Part shown: positions 7,795-13,975 of the stretch, piece by piece | Position numbering within the stretch: position 1 is the first letter of the stretch | How the letters are laid out: each line of letters starts with the position of its first letter | Source of the DNA: Peptococcaceae bacterium | GTDB lineage: Bacteria > Bacillota > Peptococcia > Peptococcales > Peptococcaceae | NCBI GenBank assembly: GCA_017622155.1 | Contig: JAGARS010000139.1 | Coordinates: forward strand, 1-18,190 | Direction of reading: 5' to 3' | Length of the DNA: 18,190 bases | Notes under the pieces: model-generated | Databases searched by the model: none | Told to the model about the DNA's origin: nothing | The model's input: the letters and a program-made list of their open reading frames with translations, nothing else | Made by a program: the position numbers and the translations under genes

Positions 7795-8097
7795 TTATTT
7801 CGCCAATACTGCAGAATTTGCTACAGGATTGCTCGGTGCATAACGGCGCTGTACAGCTGCACGACGTTTTGGCGCATTTACCTGCGCATTTAATTCATAC
7901 CAGAATGTTCCTTTGCGAAAGTCCATCACTTCCAGCTTCATCAAACAAAACAACAGCCCCGCACTGCATACCAGAAACAGCATTGCCATACCCAGAATCC
8001 CCATTGCCGGAATAGAATCCAATGCTGCAATTGCACCAATCATACCTGCTACCATAACCATTGCCAATACACCATATTTTGTCTTTTGTTCTCTCAT
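7795..8097 (-). CDS. Small two-helix membrane protein of unknown function
   Basis: I do not recognise a family. The 100-residue product has a short basic N-terminus (MREQKTKYG) and a hydrophobic helix of about 11-28. A brief turn (SIPAMG) leads to a second helix of about 33-56. A basic C-terminal tail contains APKRRAAVQRRYAP. By the positive-inside rule both ends face the cytoplasm. The ATG at 8097 has AAAGGAG eleven bases upstream. A GTG at 8106 is in frame but only two bases from that site. It is monocistronic, with a near-consensus promoter embedded in a cluster of LexA-like boxes and a strong terminator. If those boxes are real it would be a damage-inducible membrane protein, a position held by small cell-division inhibitors (YneA, SosA) in other Bacillota, but there is no sequence likeness to claim. 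Confidence 0.75.
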   Translation of the reverse strand: MREQKTKYGVLAMVMVAGMIGAIAALDSIPAMGILGMAMLFLVCSAGLLFCLMKLEVMDFRKGTFWYELNAQVNAPKRRAAVQRRYAPSNPVANSAVLAK

Positions 8098-8144
8098 TGT
8101 AATCACTGCTCCTTTGTATCTATTTCATATTGTATTTCATTATT

Positions 8145-8247
8145 CGAATTTACGTTTGTACGAATTTTTGTTCCGCGAATCTTTGTTCTGTTTATACTAT
8201 ACACTACAAACCTACGTTCGTCAATAGCTAAATCGAAAAAATGTTCG
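8145..8247 (-). repeat. Cluster of five CGAAY-N4-GTTY boxes over a promoter (LexA-like operators)
   Basis: On the plus strand five 14-base boxes occur at 8145 (CGAATTTACGTTTG), 8161 (CGAATTTTTGTTCC), 8176 (CGAATCTTTGTTCT), 8207 (CAAACCTACGTTCG) and 8234 (CGAAAAAATGTTCG). The first three form direct repeats with 15-16 base periods. The Gram-positive LexA operator is a CGAAC-N4-GTTCG palindrome. The right half-site GTTY is kept in all five, while the left half-site is degenerate. Boxes lie upstream of the -35, across the spacer and downstream of the -10 of the small membrane protein promoter. Another regulator with a similar site is possible. Confidence 0.55.
8196..8224 (-). promoter_or_regulatory. 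SigA-type promoter of the small membrane protein
   Basis: The minus strand has TTGACG (8219-8224), a 17-bp spacer and TATAGT (8196-8201). This is a strong promoter, consistent with a gene that must be tightly repressed. It is overlapped by the box cluster. Confidence 0.8.
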
Positions 8248-8298
8248 TAATTTTATAAATTCTTTTATCATCTCATGGTTTCTATTTACCCGCTATTG

Positions 8299-8330
8299 TG
8301 ATATAATAAACATAGATATTGCTATATCTA
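8299..8330 (+). promoter_or_regulatory. Extended -10 promoter with a start-site hairpin, for the 99-residue protein
   Basis: TGATATAAT (8299-8307) is a perfect extended -10. Immediately downstream, TAGATAT (8313-8319) pairs exactly with ATATCTA (8324-8330) around TGCT. It would sit at the very 5' end of the transcript or serve as an operator dyad. The remaining leader (8331-8412) is AT-rich with nothing further recognisable. Confidence 0.55.
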
Positions 8331-8424
8331 GTGAATTAGTCATAAAAATAATAGCATTATGTACTAAATATACTTTATATACTTATCTTGCGTATATTCG
8401 ATTTTATATTTTGGAGGCTGTATT

Positions 8425-8724
8425 ATGAGCAGTGAAGAAATGATTGCAAAAATGCGGCGCATTGAAAAAGCTTTGCCGCCTGAACTAAACCAGATGGTGC
8501 TTTTTCAAAAAAGCGATACGCTGCCGGATGGCACCGTAATCCATTATTATGAGATACCCGATGGCAAACGAACACCGGGATATTTGTGGATTCACCATAA
8601 TCCGGAAACCAAAGAAGTCCTTTCAGCTGAAATGGATATTAACTTTGATTGTTTAATTGGACTAAACCGCAGCCCGATTGAGTTACGATTATTATGTAAT
8701 CATGTATTAAAATATTTGAGTTAA
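8425..8724 (+). CDS. Hypothetical protein, 99 residues
   Basis: The family is not recognised. The protein is soluble, with no signal peptide or membrane segment. It has a charged helical N-terminus (about 1-20), a central region likely rich in beta strands (TVIHYYEIPD, PGYLWIHHNPETKEVLSAEMDINFD) and a short C-terminal helix (ELRLLCNHVLKYLS). GGAGG (8413-8417) seven bases before the ATG strongly supports translation. It stands alone, with its own extended -10 promoter upstream. Its stop codon is six bases from structured element copy 1, which probably also ends its transcript. Confidence 0.7.
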   Translation: MSSEEMIAKMRRIEKALPPELNQMVLFQKSDTLPDGTVIHYYEIPDGKRTPGYLWIHHNPETKEVLSAEMDINFDCLIGLNRSPIELRLLCNHVLKYLS

Positions 8725-8730
8725 TCCTAT

Positions 8731-8796
8731 AAAGACCACAATTGATTCTGCTAACCCTCGTTCCATGGACACTGCAGAAAGCAATTGCGGTCTTTT
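8731..8796 (+). repeat. Structured intergenic element, copy 1 (short form), terminator-like
   Basis: Arms 8731-8744 and 8782-8795 pair at 13 of 14 positions, followed by a 1x2 internal loop (A8745 against A8780-G8781). An inner 6-bp stem TTCTGC/GCAGAA (8746-8751 with 8774-8779) closes a loop containing AACCCTCGTTCCATGGACA (8753-8771). That 19-base sequence recurs exactly at 13623-13641. The outer stem differs between copies by compensatory changes. The right arm is followed by TTTTG, so it may terminate the 99-residue gene. Confidence 0.8.
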
Positions 8797-8840
8797 GTGT
8801 ATTGGCAGGTATATTTTATTACACTTTTATGCTTTTATAC

Positions 8841-8871
8841 TTGACAACGACGCTGCGTAATCTACTATAAT
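8841..8871 (+). promoter_or_regulatory. MerR-type promoter (19-bp spacer) of the merR/radical SAM/ABC operon
   Basis: Perfect TTGACA (8841-8846) and perfect TATAAT (8866-8871) are separated by 19 bp, the over-long spacer that MerR-family activators correct by distorting DNA. The spacer contains the dyad ACGCTGCGT (8850-8858), resembling the ACGTnACGT cores of TipA-like sites. It lies directly upstream of the merR gene, so autoactivation in response to a ligand is likely. Confidence 0.8.
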
Positions 8872-8923
8872 TTCTGTTTGAATATATATCTTTCCCACAC
8901 CATTGAGAAAGGAGACCAATCTT

Positions 8924-9724
8924 ATGCATGAACAGCAGGAACCCAATTATATGACAATTGGCGAACTTGCCGACAAAGTCGGGGTAACCGTTCGCACCAT
9001 CCAGTATTATGACCAGGAAAATCTACTGAAACCATCTGCCAAAGGCAGCAGAAATCAGCGTCTGTACACAGAAAAAGATGAAGAAAAACTATATAAGATT
9101 TTATGTTTCAAATTTATGGGGTTATCCATCACAGAAATTAGAGAAAATCTGAATGGATTTGAGGAGCCCCCTTCTGTAAAACTTTTGCTGGACAAAAAGA
9201 TTGCAGATGTGGAAAAAGAAATGTCCACACTGATGAAGCGGTTTGCCACATTAAAAAATCTCAGCGAAACGGTAAAGACAGACGCGGAAGTGAACTGGCA
9301 GCATTACGCCAATATGATTGAACGTTTTCAGGATGAAGGCAAATATATTTGGCAACTGAGCTGTTCATTTGAAGAAAATGCCTACAGGGAACAGGAAGAA
9401 GCCAAAGCTGAACAGCAGCGGATTCTTTCCGAGATGGAACGTAAAAAAGCCATCGAGCAGTTTCATAAGCTGATTGCAGAATCGGTGCGTCTGATTCATA
9501 TGCACGAACCGCCTGAAAGCGAGAAATGTCAGGATATTGCCCGCCGCTATCTGGATATGCAATCACAATTTGGACTGGATATTTCCCACAGCAAACACCA
9601 TGATGTGCTGATTACCGATACTGCCGATTCCGGTATGCATGATTCTTTCTCGGCACTGCGACAGGAAGTAACCGTTTTTATACAGCAAATTGTAGAAATT
9701 TATCGCCAAAAACAGCAAATGTAA
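8924..9724 (+). CDS. MerR-family transcriptional regulator, TipA-like effector domain
   Basis: The 266-residue product has a MerR winged helix-turn-helix at about 11-78 (TIGELADKVGVTVRTIQYYD, then NQRLYTEKDEEKLYKIL and LSITEIREN). A dimerising coiled coil follows at about 83-118. The C-terminal ~145 residues look helical. They contain YREQEEAKAEQQRIL and a segment LIHMHEPPESEKCQDIARRYLD reminiscent of TipAS/AlbA ligand-binding domains; this is moderate pattern evidence. Several His and one Cys in this domain could be ligand contacts. The ATG at 8924 has AAAGGAG nine bases upstream. An in-frame TTG at 8903 is less likely. It heads the operon, and its promoter has the 19-bp spacer expected for its own control. 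The 63 bases after it contain no clear promoter or terminator. Confidence 0.88.
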   Translation: MHEQQEPNYMTIGELADKVGVTVRTIQYYDQENLLKPSAKGSRNQRLYTEKDEEKLYKILCFKFMGLSITEIRENLNGFEEPPSVKLLLDKKIADVEKEMSTLMKRFATLKNLSETVKTDAEVNWQHYANMIERFQDEGKYIWQLSCSFEENAYREQEEAKAEQQRILSEMERKKAIEQFHKLIAESVRLIHMHEPPESEKCQDIARRYLDMQSQFGLDISHSKHHDVLITDTADSGMHDSFSALRQEVTVFIQQIVEIYRQKQQM

Positions 9725-9787
9725 TGTTTTTGCTAAATAAAATTATTGTACACGCACAAACAAAAAGAAAATAAAGGAGCTAACAAA

Positions 9788-10789
9788 ATGATCGTATCAT
9801 GGATGACTACCAATCAGTGCAATCTTACCTGCAAACACTGCTATCAGGATGCAGGCAATCAAAAAGAGGCTGAACTGACTACCGAAGAAGGAAAAAAATT
9901 AATTGATGAAATTGCCCGCGCCGGATTTAAAATTATGATTTTCAGCGGCGGCGAGCCTTTGATGCGCCCGGATATTTATGAACTGGTGGCATATGCTGCA
10001 TCAAAAGGTTTACGCCCAGTATTCGGCACCAACGGTATGCTGATTACCAAAGAAGTGGCACAAAAATTGAAAGATGCCGGCGCTATGGCTATGGGCATCA
10101 GCCTAGACAGCCTGGATGAAGCCAAACACAACGAGTTTCGCGGTCATCCGGAGGCATTTGCACGCACTGTGCAGGGCATGAAAAACTGCAAAGAAGTGGG
10201 GCTTCCATTCCAGATTCACACTACTATCATGGACTGGAACAAAAGCGAAATCCTCGATATCATTGACTTCGCTGTAGAAATGGGCGCCATGGCAGAATAC
10301 ATCTTCTTCCTGATTCCGGTAGGTCGCGGTGTTTATATCGAAGAAACTGCTGTAGAAGTTATGGAATATGAAAACCTCTTACGCTCTATCATGGAAAAAC
10401 AAAAAGAAGTTCCCATTGCCATCAAACCTACCTGTGCACCGCAATTTACCCGCGTAGCCAAACAGCTGGGTGTAGATATCGACCCGCGCTTTACCAGAGG
10501 CTGCCTGGCAGGGCTTACTTATTGCATCATCAGTCCTACAGGGAAAGTACGCCCATGTGCATATATGGTAGAAGAAGCCGGCGATGTGCATGAACAGCCA
10601 TTTGATGAAATCTGGAAAAACGCAGATGTATTCCAGACATTGCGCACCCAGGCTTATAAAGGTACCTGCGGAAAATGCGGATACAAAACGATTTGCGGTG
10701 GATGCCGTGCTCGTTCTGCTTATTATCATGACGGAGATATTCTGCAGGAAGACAGCTACTGTGCCTTTGGCAAACAGCTGACAAAATAA
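9788..10789 (+). CDS. Radical SAM/SPASM protein resembling NirJ/AhbC/AhbD heme-pathway enzymes
   Basis: The 333-residue protein has the radical SAM motif CNLTCKHC (Cys11, Cys15, Cys18) binding the SAM-dependent 4Fe-4S cluster, with FSGGEPL at 52-58. The C-terminal SPASM region carries Cys239, Cys246, Cys257, Cys294, Cys297, Cys303, Cys306 and Cys325, enough for extra clusters. The arrangement PTCAPQF, RGCLAGLTYCIISPTGKVRPC, and CGKCGYKTICGGCRARSAYYHDGD then EDSYC closely resembles the tetrapyrrole enzymes NirJ, AhbC and AhbD as I remember them. SPASM peptide-modifying maturases share parts of this pattern. No precursor peptide is visible nearby. The ATG at 9788 has GGAG eight bases upstream; the open frame reaches 9746 only with TTG. 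It is oxygen-sensitive by chemistry and lies between the MerR regulator and an importer. Confidence 0.88.
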   Translation: MIVSWMTTNQCNLTCKHCYQDAGNQKEAELTTEEGKKLIDEIARAGFKIMIFSGGEPLMRPDIYELVAYAASKGLRPVFGTNGMLITKEVAQKLKDAGAMAMGISLDSLDEAKHNEFRGHPEAFARTVQGMKNCKEVGLPFQIHTTIMDWNKSEILDIIDFAVEMGAMAEYIFFLIPVGRGVYIEETAVEVMEYENLLRSIMEKQKEVPIAIKPTCAPQFTRVAKQLGVDIDPRFTRGCLAGLTYCIISPTGKVRPCAYMVEEAGDVHEQPFDEIWKNADVFQTLRTQAYKGTCGKCGYKTICGGCRARSAYYHDGDILQEDSYCAFGKQLTK

Positions 10790-10820
10790 CATACAAGACG
10801 ATCTGCAAAGGAGCATTGTC

Positions 10821-11813
10821 ATGATGCAAAAACACAACTGTAAACAAACACATGCAAGATACTGCTTTCTGCTGGCACTGCTGCTTGTGTCGATTCTGGC
10901 ATTGAGCGGGTGCGGAACAAATCAAACTATGCAGGAATCATCGCAGCAGGAAGATGGTTATACGTTTACCGATGCCATTGGACAGGAAATTACAGTGCAT
11001 AATCCGCAACGTGTGGTATCCCTGATGGGCAGTTTCTCTGAAATCTGGATTCTGGCAGGAGGCGCTGATACTCTGGTGGGCACATCCTACGACACCGTAG
11101 ATAATCGTGATTTAGGCCTGCCGGAAGATATCGCTATTGTAGGCACCTATCAAAACCCAAACATCGAAGAAATTCTGGCATTGAATCCGGATCTGGTGCT
11201 GTTGTCATCGGAGACCACGCGTACCGACAGTCATGTAGCACTGAAAGATGCTTTGAACGGCGCCGATATTCCTGCAGCTTATTTCAGTGTCACCCATTTT
11301 GAGGATTATCTAAACATGCTGAAAATCTGTACCGATATCACCGGCAATCAAGATGCCTATCAGACAAACGGCATTGCTGTAGAAGAACGTATCGCACAGA
11401 TTATAGCCGATTCGAAAACAGAAACATCCCCTTCCGTGCTCTTGATGATAACATATTCCGGCGGTATTCGCGCGCAGAGTTCCGATACCATGACAGGCAA
11501 AATGCTTTCTGAACTGGGCTGCAAAAATATTCTGGACGACTATCCAAGCATGCTGCAGGATTTCAGTGTAGAAAAAATTATCGAAACCGATCCGGACTAT
11601 ATATTTGTCATCCCAATGGGCAACGATGACGCACTGGCACAGAAAAATCTGAAAGAAAATGTAGAAAGCAATCCGGCATGGAACAGCCTGACTGCTGTAA
11701 AAAATGACAGATATATTCTGCTGCCAAAGGACAAATTTTTATACAAACCAAATGCTGTATGGGATGAAAGCTATGCCTATCTGGCAGCATTATTAAACGA
11801 ACAGGCGGTATAA
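10821..11813 (+). CDS. FecB/BtuF-type ABC importer substrate-binding lipoprotein
   Basis: The 330-residue lipoprotein has a signal peptide ending LALSGC, with Cys31 as lipidation site. The binding domain follows the periplasmic-binding class III pattern for siderophores, heme and cobalamin: PQRVVSLMGSFSEIWILAGG, then VGTYQNPNIEEILALNPDLVLLS. A second lobe contains SVLLMITYSGGIRAQSS, GCKNILDD and VEKIIETDPDYIFVIP. AAGGAG lies seven bases before the ATG at 10821, 31 bases after the radical SAM stop. It delivers ligand to the permease encoded next. The ligand is unknown; an iron or cobalt chelate or a tetrapyrrole is usual for this class. Confidence 0.93.
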   Translation: MMQKHNCKQTHARYCFLLALLLVSILALSGCGTNQTMQESSQQEDGYTFTDAIGQEITVHNPQRVVSLMGSFSEIWILAGGADTLVGTSYDTVDNRDLGLPEDIAIVGTYQNPNIEEILALNPDLVLLSSETTRTDSHVALKDALNGADIPAAYFSVTHFEDYLNMLKICTDITGNQDAYQTNGIAVEERIAQIIADSKTETSPSVLLMITYSGGIRAQSSDTMTGKMLSELGCKNILDDYPSMLQDFSVEKIIETDPDYIFVIPMGNDDALAQKNLKENVESNPAWNSLTAVKNDRYILLPKDKFLYKPNAVWDESYAYLAALLNEQAV

Positions 11814-11814
11814 T

Positions 11815-12822
11815 ATGAAACAGTACACCAATGCACAAAAAGGCAGACTAATGCTGCTGTTTACCATACTGCTGACTGTCATCGCTATTCTGCTGGGGAT
11901 TAGCCTGGGCTCAACCCGCATATCCCCGGCAGATTTTTTGCAAGCGGCAATCTCCGGAAATACTGCAGACAGCGCTTACCGTATTGTCCTATACTCCCGC
12001 CTTCCCGGTGTACTGGGAGCGCTTTTGGCGGGCAGTGCTCTGGCGGTATCCGGCGCAATTTTGCAGGCAGTACTGCAAAACCCGCTGGCCAGTCCTAACA
12101 TTATCGGCGTCAACTCCGGTGCCGGGCTAATGGTATTATTGTGCTCTGCATTTTTTCCGGCTATGGATGCCCTTTTACCATTTGCGGCATTTCTGGGAGC
12201 CTTGGTTACGGCCATGCTGATTTTCGCGCTGGCTATGGGCTCCGGCGTATCCCGTATCACACTGGTACTCACCGGGATTGCTATGAGCAGCATTTTAGGT
12301 GCCGGCATGAACTGTATTATGATTTTATATCCCGATGCATATATCGGGGCCAGTACTTTCCTGGTAGGCGGCTTATCAGGGCTCACACTGCACGGCTTGC
12401 GCTTTCCGGCAGTGTATATTCTGCTTGGCCTGCTTCTGGCTATGCTGATGCGTCGCGATATGAATATTATTTCTTTGGGCACAGAAACAGCCAAATCTCT
12501 TGGCATGGCTGTAAACCGTACACGATTTCTGCTGATTCTTACCGCAGCTATTTTGGCCGGCGCTGCAGTCAGTTTTGCCGGGCTAATCGGCTTTGTAGGG
12601 CTGGTAGTGCCCCATGCCATTCGGTTTCTGATCGGCAACGACAATCGCTATCTGGTACCCGCCAGCGCATTTGGCGGCGCCGCTTTTGTAATTTTGTGCG
12701 ATTTGGTCAGCCGTATGGCATTTGCACCATATGTGCTGCCAGTAGGTATTCTGTTGTCCTTTATCGGCGGGCCATTCTTTATCTATCTGATTATTCGCAA
12801 CAGGAGGAGCAATCATGATTGA
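11815..12822 (+). CDS. FecCD-family ABC importer permease
   Basis: The 335-residue polytopic protein of about ten helices matches BtuC/FhuB/FecCD permeases. RLPGVLGALLAGSALAVSGA, LQAVLQNPLASPNIIGVNSG and AGLIGFVGLVVPHAIRFLIG (the ATPase-coupling region) are all family signatures, and the length is normal. It starts one base after the substrate-binding protein stop, with a weak AGGCGG site, so translation is probably coupled. Its last 8 bases overlap the ATPase gene. It would work as a homodimer. Confidence 0.95.
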   Translation: MKQYTNAQKGRLMLLFTILLTVIAILLGISLGSTRISPADFLQAAISGNTADSAYRIVLYSRLPGVLGALLAGSALAVSGAILQAVLQNPLASPNIIGVNSGAGLMVLLCSAFFPAMDALLPFAAFLGALVTAMLIFALAMGSGVSRITLVLTGIAMSSILGAGMNCIMILYPDAYIGASTFLVGGLSGLTLHGLRFPAVYILLGLLLAMLMRRDMNIISLGTETAKSLGMAVNRTRFLLILTAAILAGAAVSFAGLIGFVGLVVPHAIRFLIGNDNRYLVPASAFGGAAFVILCDLVSRMAFAPYVLPVGILLSFIGGPFFIYLIIRNRRSNHD

Positions 12823-13594
12823 GCTGAAAAACATAAGCTATGCCTATCCGGGGCAGCCTCCTCTGCTTGAGAATATCACCACATCTTTCGCTGATGGTAA
12901 AATCACATCTATCCTGGGGCCGAACGGCTGCGGCAAAAGTACATTGCTGAAAATTATCTGCCGACTGCTTACGCCATCTGCAGGCAAAATTCTGCTGCAT
13001 GGCAATGATGTGCATACCATGAAAACCAAAGCCTTTGCAAAAGAAGTCGCTCTTTTAGCGCAAACCAATCATCCACCGGAAATTACTGTGGAAGATCTGG
13101 TGGCCTATGGACGTTACCCACACCAGAAATACGGTCGAGAGCTCACAAAAAATGATAAAGAAATCATTGCACAGGCTATCAAACAAGTAAAAGCCACCGA
13201 ATATGCCAATCGCTATGTCAATCGCTTATCAGGCGGGCAGCGGCAGAGAGCCTATATTGCCATGGCACTGGCTCAAGACACCGATATCATTTTTCTGGAC
13301 GAACCCACCACCTATCTGGATATTAATATTCGTTTTGAAATTATGGAACTGATTCGTACATTGAATGAGGCAGGCAAAACCATCATCATGGTGCTGCATG
13401 ATTTAAACCTGGCGTTAGAATATTCTGATCATATCATCTTGATGAACCATGGCAGAATTGTCAACGAAGGCACACCGCAGCAAATTATCACATCCGGTGA
13501 TATTGACAGAATCTTTGATATCACCACCCACATATTTCACGAAGATGAAACCATCTTCTATCATTTTGATAAACGCATAAATAAAAACAAATAA
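12815..13594 (+). CDS. FecE/BtuD-type ABC importer ATPase
   Basis: The 259-residue cytosolic ATPase has Walker A GPNGCGKST (35-43), Q-loop Gln83, signature LSGGQ (138-142), Walker B IIFLDEP (158-164) and switch His195 in VLHDLNLA. The full set of catalytic motifs implies an active enzyme. The ERxxYxxR-like region is AYGRYPHQKYGREL, as in siderophore/cobalamin importers. AGGAGG (12802-12807) lies seven bases before the ATG, which overlaps the permease stop by 8 bases. It is the last gene of the operon, followed by structured element copy 2. Confidence 0.95.
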   Translation: MIELKNISYAYPGQPPLLENITTSFADGKITSILGPNGCGKSTLLKIICRLLTPSAGKILLHGNDVHTMKTKAFAKEVALLAQTNHPPEITVEDLVAYGRYPHQKYGRELTKNDKEIIAQAIKQVKATEYANRYVNRLSGGQRQRAYIAMALAQDTDIIFLDEPTTYLDINIRFEIMELIRTLNEAGKTIIMVLHDLNLALEYSDHIILMNHGRIVNEGTPQQIITSGDIDRIFDITTHIFHEDETIFYHFDKRINKNK

Positions 13595-13600
13595 ATCAAA

Positions 13601-13749
13601 AAAGGGCTCTATTGATTCTGCAAACCCTCGTTCCATGGACATATGCTCGTATTGTCTCATGCTTATGGACTTTGTCCACCGCATTTGATACAATATTTCG
13701 CATTTGTCCATGTCAATCTCGACACAGCAGAAAGCAATAGAGCCCTTTT
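13601..13749. repeat. Structured intergenic element, copy 2 (long form), bidirectional terminator-like
   Basis: Arms 13601-13614 and 13735-13748 pair perfectly (14 bp). The same 1x2 internal loop follows (A13615 against A13733-G13734), and the same inner stem TTCTGC/GCAGAA (13616-13621 with 13727-13732). The 19-base motif AACCCTCGTTCCATGGACA is at 13623-13641. Unlike copy 1 it contains a further hairpin, 13634-13646 with 13700-13712 (12 of 13 pairs). Inside it, TATTGT/ACAATA (13650-13655 with 13690-13695), ATGC/GCAT and the TGGAC-TTT-GTCCA tip (13666-13678) can also pair. T-runs flank both sides (TTTT on plus, TTTTTT on minus), so it probably terminates both convergent operons. Confidence 0.82.
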
Positions 13750-13773
13750 GGCAATGCGTACTATGCCTGTCTT

Positions 13774-13959
13774 TTAATGCCTCACAATAATCATAACCCC
13801 ATTCTCCAAATCATGGCTCATCCCGCGCATAATTCTTGCCAACAGCATCGCTGTGCGCTGCTGCTCTATTTCATCATCAGCAATAAAAACAGCCACATTG
13901 CCATGTACTTTATCTGCATATGCATCAGTCGTCACTGCTGCCAGAATGGTATCCTCCAT
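13774..13959 (-). CDS. Capping complex subunit for YIEGIA (small protein)
   Basis: A 61-residue soluble protein beginning MEDTILAAVTTDAYADKVHG and containing VAVFIADDEIEQQRTAMLLA. I recognise it by sequence style and by position as the small partner that follows YIEGIA genes in spore formers. The biochemical role is not established to my knowledge. I chose the ATG at 13959 because AGGTGA lies about five bases upstream and just past the YIEGIA stop (16-bp gap). The frame is open to 14070, but that part overlaps the YIEGIA coding region. It is the last gene of the four-gene operon. Confidence 0.75.
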   Translation of the reverse strand: MEDTILAAVTTDAYADKVHGNVAVFIADDEIEQQRTAMLLARIMRGMSHDLENGVMIIVRH

Positions 13960-13975
13960 CAACTTCACCTGTCTT

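Noticed and set aside
8753..8771. Integron attC site or CRISPR repeat as an explanation of the repeated 19-mer
   Set aside because: There is no GTTRRRY/RYYYAAC core pair, no regular spacer array, and the two copies are 4.9 kb apart within separate hairpins.
9746..9787. TTG start extending the radical SAM protein by 14 residues
   Set aside because: The ATG at 9788 has a well-placed GGAG site and puts the CxxxCxxC motif at the usual distance from the N-terminus.
11976..12644. Open minus-strand frame of 222 codons and an overlapping plus-strand frame inside the permease gene
   Set aside because: Their compositions (runs of Pro/Ala/Lys or Tyr/Arg) are those of alternative frames of a membrane-protein gene. 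The FecCD frame carries all the motifs.
13415..13711. Open minus-strand frame of 98 codons across the ATPase end and element copy 2
   Set aside because: It overlaps the well-supported ATPase gene, lacks a ribosome site, and is explained by the inverted structure of the element.
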